Shown here in pieces: positions 43,476 to 54,180 of a stretch of 64,000 nucleotides of DNA. This DNA is from Haemaphysalis longicornis (Eukaryota > Arthropoda > Arachnida > Ixodida > Ixodidae), in assembly GCA_013339765.2 (NCBI GenBank), contig CM023449.1:42295539-42359538 (forward strand), given 5' to 3'. Under the pieces are notes generated by a model that saw only the letters and a program-made list of their open reading frames with translations, was not told where the DNA came from and did not search any database. Each line of letters begins with the position of its first letter. Position 1 is the stretch's first letter. The translations under genes and the position numbers were made by a program.

Positions 43476-44470
43476 TCAAATCATAGAATGCCATCCTGAG
43501 TAGAATAGGATTTGTTCTTCGCGCCTGGAAGGGTTGAAAAGCAATAAAGAGCTACTTGGAATTCTTCTTCGGTTTCGAGTCTTATAATATATGCAGGTAT
43601 ACTATTTATTACGTTAGTTAGCGAGTATATCATGCCTTCAACACCGTAATCATGTCATCATTGTTCGAGTTGAGAGTCAGTTCGTTATGATAACGATATA
43701 ATTACGATAGAAATTCGGAGCACAAAAGCCGCCTTCGAGTACTGTGGACCACGTTGTTTAGGGCGCGATCGCGGTGGCGTAGCACAAACCGTCTCATTTT
43801 ATTTGCATGTGAATAAACAAAGCACGCTGCGGATATGCACCTTCTTGCACGCAGCCGTAATGAAAGCCAATTTGTGAAGAAGGGAATGTATGCCACACAA
43901 AATGAAGGAAATATCTACACGACCTTTGTGAGGCTCCCAAACATCCCGAAACCTCCTAATAAGAAGTTGGTGACGGAGCAGAAAAATTAATGCGTTGGAC
44001 AGAAAAAAAAAAGCAAGAAACATTAATCCGATACAAGACAACAACGAAAGAAACACAAGAAAGCCGCTTTATTTCCTGCTGTGCGATGAGCGTGTAGAGG
44101 CCGCTGCTTGGTACGTATTAGACTGTTGAGTCTTCATAGGAGCATCTCAAAAATAGTGCAGGGAAGCCTACGCATTTTGAATACTTATCGAGAAGCTCTG
44201 ATCGCTGATCCTCGCGAATAAGCAAGAAAGGACGAGTTACACACGATCTTCTGACCGATACTCTGAAGAAAGTTGTTCTCTATCTCTTCGTGTGTTGCAA
44301 ACTTGTGGGGGATACAGCTTCAAATTATTCAGATGCGTCAGAAGTTGGCAAAATAACTGAGTCGCTAGAATACGCTTTTTAACGCACTACAGCAACGAAG
44401 CGGGCGATTTCTAGCCCAGGCACTGTTGCCCCTGACAAGCGGAGTGTAGCAGACGACAGCGGCGCGAATC
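43476..44470. other. unassigned interval
   Basis: AT-rich; no recognised feature. Confidence 0.4.
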
Positions 44471-44479
44471 CCTAAGCCG

Positions 44480-44920
44480 ACGTCAGAGCCAGGGGGCGCC
44501 ACTCAAAGATCTCACCGCCAATACTGCTAGCGGAAAATATATTTAGCTATGAGAGAAGAGAGAAAAATCTATTTTTTTTTTCGATAGTCGCTGTGGTGTG
44601 GGTGGTATTTATCAGCAGCCTTCTTACAGACAGCTGCTGGTCACCAGGTCACTAAGTCACCAGGTCCTGTTAAACTTGGTGATTGCAGATGGTGGCCAGT
44701 TACTCCTTAGTGGGATGTGATCTGAGTTCTGAGGTGTTTCTGAAGTTTGAGGCCCATATTACGTCCCCGTAGCGCACAATTTCAAGGTTTCTCAATACGT
44801 CTAGCGTTTTTCTTCGAAAAAAAAATCATAGCTAGATTGCCGCTGAGGGAGTTACAAAGACTAGTTCCGTCAAGTAATTGAACGAAGTTTTATTTTGTCT
44901 TCATTTCATGGCCCCTTTAA
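44480..44920 (-). repeat. probable TTAA-type MITE, one end visible
   Basis: The minus strand begins TTAA-AGGGGCCATGAAATGAA at 44920, parallel to the TTAA-AGGGGCACTGACAC terminus at 23893. An internal tandem CACCAGGTCACTAAGTCACCAGGTC lies at about 44641-44665. The opposite terminus was not found, so the left coordinate is approximate. Confidence 0.4.
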
Positions 44921-45002
44921 GTCTGTTTACTAGCTTTGAAGACGAAATAATGCTTCTCCTTGCAATGTACCTTTCAAAGCCGTCTTCACTGCCTCCTGCC
45001 AC

Positions 45003-45237
45003 CCGCCGCGGTGGCTCAGTGGCTAAGGCGTTGCGCTGCTGAGCACGAGGTCGTGGGTTCGATTCCCAGCCGCGGCGGCCGCTTTTGTGGTGGAGGCGAA
45101 AAGCAAAAACACCGTGTTTCCGAGATTTCGGCGCACATCAAAGATCCCCAGGTGGTCAAAATTAATTCGGAGCCCTCGACTACGGCGCGCCTCATCGCCT
45201 GCGTTACGTCGGCGCGTTAAACCCTACAATCAATCAG
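45003..45237 (+). repeat. tick-type tRNA-derived SINE, full length
   Basis: Best copy in the window. A tRNA-like head (45003-45078) has perfect outer pairing CCGCCGCGG/CCGCGGCGG, an A-box GTGGCTCAGTGGCTAAGG and a B-box GGGTTCGATTCCC. The body then follows: GTGGAGGCGAAAAGC, GAGATTTCGGCGCACATC, AAAGATCCCCAGGTGGTCAA, CGGCGCGCCTCATCGCC, TTACGTCGGCGCGTTAAACCC and a CAATCAATCA tail. No coding capacity; it depends on a LINE partner for mobility. Confidence 0.9.
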
Positions 45238-45239
45238 AT

Positions 45240-45388
45240 ATTACGCACGATTTGTTTATAAATACAGCGCGAAGTCAAAACGAATATTCTATCTACACGA
45301 CCCTACTTTCTACACGGCCTCCTATCTACACGGACAAGGGTTGTAAATATCCAGCAGCAAATGCGCCGTGCTTCCGTTTACACGATGT
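45240..45388 (+). repeat. short CTACACGG tandem and spacer
   Basis: TCTACACGACC, TCTACACGGCC and TCTACACGGAC recur at about 45292-45335 between the SINE and the LINE fragment. Confidence 0.5.
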
Positions 45389-46946
45389 ATGCCTATGTAT
45401 GCGTACCCTTTGTATATTAATGGCGAAAGGGTGTCTTATGTGAGAAATCACAAGTTTCTCGGCATAGTTGTCGGCAGAGGCCTTTCTTGGAGCGCTCACG
45501 TAAACGTTATAAAGAAGAGGCTCTCTGCAGTGGTGCATGTGCTCCAACGCATCAGTGGCAAGACGTGGGGAGCACCAATGAAGTCAATGTTACAGCTATA
45601 CAACGCGCTGTTCTTGGGCTGTCTGCGGTACAGTGCTCCTGTCCTTTCTGGAGCGTGCCGCACAACTACTCGGTCACTTCAGGGTATACAAGCTCAGGCC
45701 CTGCGAACCTGTCTTGGCCTACCACAATGTACGTCCACAGCAGCGACCATTGCGCTGGCTCGGAATCACCCTTTGACAACCTTTGTGGAAGTTGAAATAC
45801 TCAGGACACATATCAGGCACCTCGCCCGTCTGCCTGCTCATCACCTCGCGGGAATACCAGCGACCCGTCCGCGGGCGTCGTTCGCAAGGGTAGTAGCTCC
45901 CCACAACACCACCATTCCGTCGAACTATACGCCAGCGATGCGACCGCTCCTTCCGCTGTGGTGTGTGATGCAGCCCCGAGTGTGCCTAGATATTCCAGGA
46001 GTAAATAAAAAACGCGATCTTCCCATACCAGCCCTGCAACAGCTAACTTTGACATACCTGCACGAGACATACAATGACCGAACCCATGTATACACCGATG
46101 GCTCGGTAACATCGTCGGGTTCTGCCGGCGCTGTTGTTATTCAACAAATGTCACTGTCCAGCCAATTCAAGATAGCCAATCCTACAACTTCCACGGCTGC
46201 AGAACTTACGGCCATCCGCTGCGCTCTTCGCATTATCGAGCAAAGTTCGTGCCGCAGATGGACTATATTCTGTGGTTCGAAGGCTGCAATTCAGTCACTC
46301 CAGTGCCGGGGACCTCACGAGCAGCTCCTGACAGAAATAAGAATGGTGTACGACCATGCTACCCAGGCGGCTCATGATGTCACCCTGCAGTGGCTTCCCA
46401 GTCACTGCGGCATTGTCGGCAGTGACAGTGAGGACGCTGCCGCCCGGCTGGCGCATCAAACAGCGGTGACTGTGCTCATCCCACTGTCTAGGACGGACGA
46501 TGCTAGGGCCCTCCGCATACTTGCCCGGCAAACAGCAATCTCCATATGGCATCCAGATGAATTCACGTGTGCACGCAGTGGTGCACTTGACCCGCACCTG
46601 CAGCGTCCCCTACCACTAAGCCTCGCGCGGTCTGACGCAACTCTTGTTTGCCGTCTCTGGCTGGGGGGTGGCTTTCACAAATGCTTATTCATATACAATA
46701 GGAATGGCAGCAAGTTCGGAGTGCGAGACGTGTGGCACGCCGGAGACGATCCGGCAGGTTTTATGCGAGTGCCCACGCTACTCGGCTGAAAGAAAGCTGT
46801 CGTCAGCGCTGAGGAACCTGGACTCTCGGGTGCCATTTTCGGAGGAGAAGATTCTGCGCTACTGGCCTTCTCCGTCATCCGCTCAGAAGGCGACTAAGGA
46901 ACTTTTACGCTGTCTACGGGCGACGAACGTAAACACCAGACTATAG
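45389..46946 (+). pseudogene. LINE ORF2 3' part: RT thumb, RNase H and zinc knuckle (I/R1-like)
   Basis: The frame open from 45368 to 46789 shows YVRNHKFLGIVVGRGLSW (the LGV..D..L.W block after the RT palm), then about 140 residues of linker, then RNase H with YTDGS (46091-46105), AAELTAI (E at 46202) and an SDSEDAA block (D at 46433). The third acidic residue is replaced by Gly at 46274-46276 (CGSKAA instead of CDSKAA). A G6 run at about 46662 shifts the frame. The C-terminus continues in the frame ending at 46946 with CETCGTPETIRQVLCECPRY, a cysteine-rich knuckle. RNase H domains occur in I-group LINEs. The RT catalytic palm is missing, so the copy is 5' truncated. Confidence 0.85.
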
Positions 46947-47716
46947 ACTCAACGCCTCCAGTGTCTATCAGTGTCAGTGCTTCAGCGGTGGGCACACGTG
47001 TCTACTCCAACTTCTCTTCATTCTTTCTTTTCTCTTTTTTGCTTATTTTCCCTTTCCCACGTGCAGGATAGCAAACTAGGATCTAGCCAGGTTAACTTCC
47101 TTGCCTTCCTTCTACACCCTTCCTTCCTTCCTTATGAGAAACGATGTGCTTTTGTTTCCAGTTATCTGCTGCCGGCACGCCCACCCTTTGTCCAATTTTT
47201 CAAGGCCAATCATAAGCCTTCTCGACCACAAAGAATTCAAAGATGAGCTTTACCTCTAAATATGACAAATATTTTATGACGGTAAGAAAGAAAGGTGTTT
47301 TCCCTCGCTTTCCGGAAGAAAATGTTTCAGGCTCGCTCGGGACGTAAGCTTGTGTATATTTTTTGCGGCATGCGCACTTTCGGCTTGGCCTAGAAAATCT
47401 TTTTCCTAAATGGAACTAAGTGTGCGGTTGTATCCGGTAAAATTGAAGGAAACACGAGTGATAACGCTTTGAGGAAAAATGCGCTATTCCCATTGACACT
47501 CTAACACATAGCGTAGAACCTGCCGTCTGCAAAAAAGCTAGTGCGGCTGCCTTGTTTGAAACAAAGCTGGGAACTTGGCGACGTTGTTGGCTACGCGGAG
47601 GAGGCGTACTGATACCGGCGCAGTTGAACAGGTTGGAGTGAGTAGGTTGTGCTTGCATTGAACTAGGTCGCCCTGTTTCCAATCCGGAAGTTATGAATAC
47701 TCCCAAAGATCTCTTA
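46947..47716. other. unassigned interval
   Basis: Just after the LINE stop is a CT-rich stretch (47010-47060), possibly its 3' UTR. A CCTTCCTTCC run lies at about 47110-47135. Otherwise nothing recognised. Confidence 0.4.
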
Positions 47717-48142
47717 TTAGTGTGTCGTTAACTGTTTATGAAAATGGGAAGGGTTCTGTTGTAGGAAATAAAAGCAGTATTTTTTATCATGCACTTCAGC
47801 ATCAGTAGTGCGCCATCGACGAATGTCTCGGGCACTTGGGGCTTCTCCGAAGATGTCAGGTAACGTTGGCGGATTCGCAGATTCGGCGCCAGACGTCTTG
47901 GGGGAAGCGGCGGTGTCGGCGACCGACGACGGCGGCTGCACGATAACGCACGCGTGGCCGGCAGGGGGGAAGGGCGGGGGTTGCAGCCGTGGGCGGTCGG
48001 GGACGGGGCCCGCGTAGAAGAGCTCGCACTCATCCGCGGACCCCGGGTGCCTCGTCGTCACGCCGCCCAAAACCATCACGAAGTTCTCGCCTGCGAAGCG
48101 CGCACAATTCCAGCTGTGAGACGTACGACTGAACACGGTCAA
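47717..48142 (-). other. GC-rich open reading frame, candidate host exon
   Basis: A 141-codon minus-strand frame is open from 48142 to 47717. From about 48095 down to 47800 the sequence is GC-rich, with Pro/Ala-rich composition (PRLQPPPFPPAGHACV, then SPKTSGAESANPPTLPDI) that differs from its AT-rich surroundings. A pyrimidine-light but AG-ending site GCGCTTCGCAG on the minus strand at about 48092 could be a splice acceptor. No domain is recognised; a glycine pair in VMVLGGV is not enough to claim a kelch repeat. A chance frame over a GC-rich patch remains quite possible. Confidence 0.25.
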
Positions 48143-48143
48143 C

Positions 48144-49086
48144 TACCGTATAAACCGGAATATAGGTCGAGTTTTTTTCCAAAAAAATCCGCACAAAAGT
48201 CACCCCTCGTCTTATATAGTGGTCATTGGCAGAATGTAAATCGTTGTCTGGCAACAATGTGCAAGCGTAGTTCGTCGCCATCGCCAGTCGTGTCGGTAGT
48301 GTCGGACTGCTCTCTCGCACTATCCGGCCTTTATTTGATTTCGCTTTTCTCTAGTTTTTCGTCTTTTACTCATCTATTGTGCGTGCGTGCGTACTTTTCT
48401 GTACCTCTCTGTTCAGAGATGAGTGGCGGCAGTCGACGCCAGTTCACCGTGGCGTTTAAGCTGACGGCGACTGAGTCACCGAGCAGAATGGGAATATGGC
48501 GGCGCAACGCCAGTTAGGCTTTTCGGAGAAAAGTGTGCGGTACTGGCAGAGCCAGAAAGCTAAGCTGTTCGAAACCGATCGTTCCGTGGACGTCAAGTGG
48601 TGCACCCCGAGTGGGAGAACAAAGTGGCGGACTTCGTCCGGGAACTTCGTCCGGGAACTACGCTCACGATCGCTCCGGAGGACATGCGCGGACTGGCTCC
48701 GCGAACTGTACAATGAGTGGATAGCCGGCGACAACAAAAAGACCTATACGGGCCGGTTGCGACCGTGTCAAGCTATGTGTCCTTCTCTGGGCAGTCGCTG
48801 CCCGACGATATGGTTACACGAGCGTTCAGGAAGTGCTCCATCAGCAACGCGCCTGATGGCATAGAAGATGACAGTGCGAAGCAGTCATCCTCGGACGACT
48901 CGGAGAGCTCGGACGAGTGACTTCGGCAGACATAGTGAGTGGCAATGACAAACGGGCGTCGAAAATAAATATAGACATTGTGAGTGCGCTTCTGTGCCGA
49001 ATTATTTTTTTTTTGTCAACTTTTCCCACCTCAAGGTAGGGGGTCGACCTATATACCGGGTCGACCTATAATCCGGTTATACGGTA
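48144..49086 (+). mobile_element. pogo-like transposon, internally deleted, both termini present
   Basis: The left end TACCGTATAAACCGGAATAT and the following AGGTCGA (48144-48170) are matched in inverse at 49061-49086 with one gap and one mismatch. If the outer TA is the target duplication, the element itself starts CCGTATAA. TA duplication and the encoded Brinker/CENP-B type protein place it in the pogo superfamily of IS630-Tc1-mariner. The right end also holds an internal near-duplicate GTCGACCTATATACCGG. At 943 bp it is much shorter than an autonomous element. Confidence 0.8.
48419..48920 (+). pseudogene. pogo-like transposase remnant: N- and C-terminal parts without the DDE core
   Basis: The start MSGGSRRQFTVAFKL (48419) is the typical opening of Brinker-type HTH transposases. 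After a frameshift the next frame gives AAQRQLGFSEKSVRYW and QSQKAKLF, completing the HTH. A further frame holds HPEWENKVADFVRELR, the start of the second HTH. The next recognisable blocks are LYNEWIAGDN and, from about 48805, LPDDMVTRAFRKCSISNAPD followed by an acidic Ser/Asp/Glu tail to the stop at 48920. These are the last residues of such transposases. The catalytic DDE region (about 250-300 residues) is absent. At least three frame changes make it non-functional. Confidence 0.75.
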
Positions 49087-49137
49087 TGCTCTTTTGTCCT
49101 TTACGGGGCCGCTCACATGACTGCATGGTTGAAAATA

Positions 49138-49331
49138 CAAGGGAGAGACAGAGAGTGAGAGAGAGCGAGTGAGAGTGTGAGAGAGAGCGAGTGAGAGAAA
49201 AAAACACACAGAGAGGGGGAGAGAGAGTGAGACACACACACAGGGAGTGAAAGAGAGGGAAAGAGTGAGACACACACACACAGAGTGAGATGGAGAGTGA
49301 GAGAGAGACAGACAGACAGAGAGAAAGACAT
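49138..49331 (+). repeat. GA/CA-rich low-complexity tract
   Basis: GAGAGAGAG and ACACACACAC words dominate; minus-strand Ser/Leu/Cys-rich frames across it are artefacts. It begins shortly after the pogo element. Confidence 0.9.
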
Positions 49332-52126
49332 GGGAAAGCATAACATTTCGCTCCATCCACTGTTCTTGTTCAGGGGGGCGCGAAATACTCCTTGACGAAC
49401 ACTGCCATCCAGTAACGAGGAGCGTGGTTACTTCTCTGTATGCGGTGGAAGCGGGAAGATGCACTGATTTTCCTCCTTCAGTGTTGACTTCATGCCCAGT
49501 CCTCACACTATCCTGAAGTTATGAAAAGTAATAAAGTTGAACACATCAGCGCCGTCTTGGGAGATGTGACTGCGAAAGCCTTAATCTCAACTCGAATGCC
49601 GTTAACGGCTCCTTTCGAGTTTTCCCACCCGAATAATCTTCGCTTATCGCCTGTTTGGCTGCGCCCTCCTGCCCATTACTTGGCGTGTGCTGAACTGGCA
49701 CAGGTACTAAGTGCGGCACTGGCACTGGCAATAACACTGTCACTGGCACTAACTGCGGCGGAAGCAGCGGCGCCGCGAGAGGACGCGGAACGACGGATGC
49801 CAAAATCTCATCTGCGCCTATCCAGGCATTACCAAAGCAAAAGAGGGGACAGCTTTTCTGTAAAAGTCTCGTGTCTTTGAAGCACGAATCACTCCAGCGA
49901 GAGGCGTAAACAAACTTACCGGTGTTTTAGTACCGTGACTACATAAGACGACGATTACGATGACAGGTGACGCTAATAGCCCGAGCCGCTAAGGGGCTTC
50001 GCCCCTAAAAAATTATTAGCCAGTCGTAGAATTGATCCCGCCTGCATGCACTTTCCGAATACCCTGTGGCGTGGGAAAGTGCGACGATGAATTGTTCACC
50101 GCATTCGCCTCAACATCGCTTTCACCTTCCGCTACTTGTACAAGACGCGCTGTGTTGCCTCCCCCTGACGGCGTGCCGTGTGTGTGTCTCCGTTTTGATA
50201 CTCCACGGCTAAGCATGAAGGAAACTTTGGGACTGCTTGCTGATGCACCCCTGTAAGCGATGTCATCGCTCCATGGCACTCTACTGCACTGGTGATACGA
50301 GTAGCACGGTGGAAATCCGATTGGCGTTCAGCACGCAAGAAGTGCTTCATCTTCCACCGGGAGGAAGTCTGCTGCGCCCAGGAAGAAGCCGTTGTGGTCG
50401 GGATGCGAAGATGAGCGATCGGAGGCGACGACGTGACGGCACCCACGGATTTCCTCACGTGGCTGCGATGCGGCCAGCGTTCGCAGGAATTGAAAAGCAT
50501 GCTAGGAAAAAACTTATCTTCTAGCTTCGGTAACATTTCGTCGGTTGCGCAGCCGATTGGCGGAATTTGTTTCTACGGCGGGTCGCAAAACAAACGAGCG
50601 AAGATGAAGTGGCGGCGCACGAAAAAATCGAGACGACAGTCCGGTACCACGTCGGCACAGGCCTTTCGGGTAGCCCTGCGGCGGTGACTGGGCGCCCGGT
50701 TCTCGGGGTTCCAACTCCGCAACTTCCCTCTCTGCTCTCGAGCCCCTTTCCACCGGAGAGAAAGAACCCAAGAGCGCCACCCGTCTCTCTTTTCTTTTGG
50801 GAAAGGGGCCTTCCCCTTTCGTCCTGAAGGAGGGAGAGCGCTCACGTTCCGCAGCCAAAGTGGAGGAGAGTGGGACACTGGCGAATGGATCGACACGTGA
50901 TCCGTGACGTCTCGGGCACGTGACTCGAGGCGTGCGTCACTTCTTCCTACGCGTTCCTCTCTCTGTCTACTAAATAGCGGGACGCTTCTTTATTTCAACG
51001 TGTCGGCGTGGCCCGCGGGATTTCTTTACAATGTCGAGTTTACAGCCCCCGTGTTTACTACTTTGCGCCCTTTTCAAGAATGCGTAGGCTGGCGCCTGAA
51101 CGACCAAACTGATTGTGCGCGAACGTTGGATTAGTGTACTGAGGCTTCAAAACCAATTTGTAAAATGAGCGGGTAAAGGAGAAAAACGGGGTAGATAGAT
51201 GGGGTCCTGTGTGCGTGCTTGCTTCTGGCATATATATGTATAGGGGGCAAGAGAATCCAGGACCACCTTGGTACGTGCTGGAGACGCTTTAGGATGGGTC
51301 CACTGTCACAGAAGTCTTGGTTTGATGTAGTTTTGGGTACGTTCTCCGTGCAAAGCAATGCGGCTACCTCCAAGGCTTGGGGCTAAGATCAGCGACGTCT
51401 CCATTCTAGGGTTATCCACGCAGTTTCCCGATCACGTCGGAGTGGGGGCTATCGCGGTTTCGCCATCCCCGATAACATTGTACGTATCTGGAAGACTAGG
51501 AGCAGGGATGGTTTTTATTATCTAACTATGAAGATTTCAAAACGAACTATATTTTTAGCGGGGCAATCCAACCATAGACAAGGTAAGCAAACGCAAAGCT
51601 TTTTTGCTATGTAACTGATTACCCAAAATTCACCGGATTCATTAGCAATTTGTCGTCAATATTCATTGATGTCGATCAACTAAGGACTCAATTTTCTCTC
51701 GAGCTGTTAAACGCTACCCTACGTACTTTGGTATACTTCAAACAGCGGCATCGCTGGACACCGTCCTGTTCAGTTTCACTGCTGTGTGTCACGCTTTATG
51801 TTTGTACCAATTAACAATGTAGAAATGAAATATAATTGTATTTAGTTATTTATGCTGGACTTTCAAAACACTGGCTTTACTCAACAGGGAACGAACTCCA
51901 GAAGTTTCGCCACCAGCGCGGGTGCCATCGTGAGTAGCAAACTGGGCTGTACCAAAGACATTTATACAAGCTAGTTATCAGGGACATTGTAAGCATTCGG
52001 CAGGGGGAGAAAATGGGAAAGGGCAAGAGGAGGCGCGAGAGAGGGATGAAAATCAGCACCGCTGGGAAAGTGTGAAGGAGGAGGGAAGAAGCAAGTTGAT
52101 AAAATTTGTTAGTGGTGCAACAAACA
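49332..52126. other. interval without a supported gene
   Basis: A GC-rich stretch at about 50640-50880 carries overlapping frames on three phases, including an Arg/Pro-rich one on the minus strand, but no domain. A CACTGGCA/GGCACTGG-type short repeat occurs at 49695-49750. The rest is unremarkable. Confidence 0.4.
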
Positions 52127-52127
52127 A

Positions 52128-52322
52128 TTTGAGGTTCGATTCCCGGCAGCGGTGGTCGCTTTTCTGATAGAGGCTAAAAGCAAAAAAAGGCCCGTGTGTA
52201 CGAGATTTCGGTGCACGTTAAAGACCCCCAGGTGATCAAAATTCATCCGGAGCCATCCACTACGGCGCGCCTCATTGCCTACGTTGCTTCAGTGCGTTAA
52301 ACCCATCAATCAATCAATTAAT
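52128..52322 (+). repeat. tick-type tRNA-derived SINE, head truncated
   Basis: Begins at the B-box (GAGGTTCGATTCCCGG) and continues with the body seen at 45003 (GAGATTTCGGTGCACGTT, AAAGACCCCCAGGTGATCA, CGGCGCGCCTCATTGCC, GCGTTAAACCC) and a CAATCAATCAATTAATCA tail. Confidence 0.85.
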
Positions 52323-52562
52323 CACAAACAATTGGAAAAAAGAAGGCAAGTTGTTGACAACCTACGTCCCGATGCTGCCGATGCGAAGGAGGCTCTGACC
52401 ATCACAACCACCACCGCCATTATCATCACAGTTATGCTTTTGGGTTATGAAGGATGAGCCATCAGTAGATAGCATTTTGGGTTCAGTGTGTGTCTCACTT
52501 TGTCTCTTTTAATGCCTAGCATTGTTTGCCGAGTACCCCACATCCAGCACCGTATAAACAGC
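52323..52562. other. unassigned spacer
   Basis: Nothing recognised between the SINE and the tandem array. Confidence 0.4.
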
Positions 52563-53560
52563 TGCATTTCCACAATAATGCAGATTTCATGACAGTTCCA
52601 CCGTTAATCGTTATAATAACGTATATGGAGATAATTGGTCAGCCGGAATTTTGAAAAACTAAAAAGACAAACAAATTAAAACAAAATTGCGAAATATAGC
52701 GAACCATGTAACACACCCTGCTATTCCACAATAATGCAGATTTCGAGGAAAGCTTAACCTGTAATCGCTATAATTGCGCAACTGGGGGGAGTCGGTTGAA
52801 TGAAATTTTGGAAACCTATAAAATAATTAGGATATAAAAAATACAGAACATGGCGACGCGTGTAACGCCCTGCATTCTCACAATGCAGCAGATTTCGCGG
52901 AAGATTTACCTGCAATCGTTATAACAGCGTAAATGAAGGCAATTGGTCGAACAAATTTTTGACAAGCGGAATAATAAAAAAAAAACTTGAAAAAATACAG
53001 AGCATGGCGACTCGTGTAACGCCCTGCATTTAACCAATAATACAGGTTTGGCAGGAGTTCCCCCTGTAATCCTTATAATGTCGTAAGGGGAGATAGTCGA
53101 TGGAACGAAAAAAAAAAACTAGAAAATAAGCAAAATACACAATACAGAACATAGCGACCCATGTAACGCCCTGCATTACCACAATAATGTAGATTTCGCG
53201 TAAGTTCCACCTGTAATCGTTATAATAGTGTAAATAGAGATAATTTGTCGAATGAAAATTTGAAAAACAAAAAAATCAGAAAAATATACCAAAAAAGTAT
53301 GAAAAATGGCGGACTGTGTAACAACGCTCATTTCCACAATAATGGAGATTTCGCGGAACTTCCACCTGCAATCGTTGTTATAGCGTAAATGGAAAGAATC
53401 GGTAGAGAAGAATTTTGAAAAATACAGAAAATCGCGGACCGCGTACGCAGTGTCCTTCACTTGCAAAAAAATGCAGGTTTGCCGCATGTAACACCCGTAA
53501 TCGTTATAACTGCGCCAATGGCGATAACTGGTTTTTCAGCATTTAGAAAAACCGAAAAAA
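52563..53560 (+). repeat. tandem array of seven degenerate 150-bp units
   Basis: Each unit has, in order, TTCCACAATAATGCAGATTT, CCACCTGTAATCGTTATAAT, AGCGTAAATGGAGATAATTG, a GTCGAA word, an A-rich middle with AATACAGA, and CATGGCGAC..GTGTAACGCCCTGC. The CCTGTAATCG words start at about 52601, 52758, 52909, 53063, 53210, 53365 and 53494, so the period is 147-157 bp with a shorter last unit. Units differ by roughly 20-30 percent. No coding frame persists through them. Confidence 0.9.
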
Positions 53561-53645
53561 ATTGGCTGTTGAGAACTTACGCTCAAGACAAGCGGCGTAA
53601 CAATGGTAGGAGAGAATTCGCTGAATTTCTGTAGAATTTTTATGG
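53561..53645 (+). repeat. array right-flank block shared with 38900-38985
   Basis: TTACGCTCAAGACAAGCGGC, GTAACAATGG and GCTGAATTTCTGTAGAATTT match the block following the single 150-bp unit at 38766. Confidence 0.65.
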
Positions 53646-54180
53646 CAGCGTATTACATCGCCATAGAAGCGGCAGGAGCCATCTCGCTCTGCCTCCAGCA
53701 GTGTTATATGTTGTCATCTGGTTGTTTCTTTCTGTCTGCCCATCTACGGCATGTCTAGAGCAGTTAAAACGATTAATAGCGTTTTAAATAGCTAAATCAC
53801 GGGCAGGGTGGCTAGGTCTCAAGAACAAAATGTCGCTGGGAAGTAGCCGGAAATAGCCAGAAAGGCCGCCACCTGGAACTCAACGTTGCAGAAGGAGCCA
53901 GAAATAGCGTCATTTTCAGCAATGGTAATTCCCTTTCGATGACCTATCTGCGTAGAAAAAAAAAAAGATTGAAATTTTGAGAAGTAGCGAAACTGCACCA
54001 CAAATATTATTCATTTCCTACGGATCGTGTAAACAACAGTTGCAAAACGAAGAAAATTAAAATATCTAAGTTTACGTTGTGGGCATCATCCTCTATTCTT
54101 ATCCTTAATACTTTCCATTAAGGAATAGAATAACAGAATAATAATATAATAACGCGTCGTCGTTATTCTCACTGCTCTCG
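53646..54180. other. unassigned interval
   Basis: Contains GCCGGAAATAGCCAGAAAGG at about 53845; a similar GAAATAGCCAGAAAATAGCC occurs at 55380. No other feature. Confidence 0.4.

Noticed and set aside
49049..49506. Ser/Leu/Cys-rich minus-strand frames of 77-146 codons
   Set aside because: Generated by GAGA and CACA repeats.
50514..50896. Arg/Pro-rich minus-strand frames as a nuclear protein
   Set aside because: Several phases are open at once in a GC-rich stretch and no domain is recognised.
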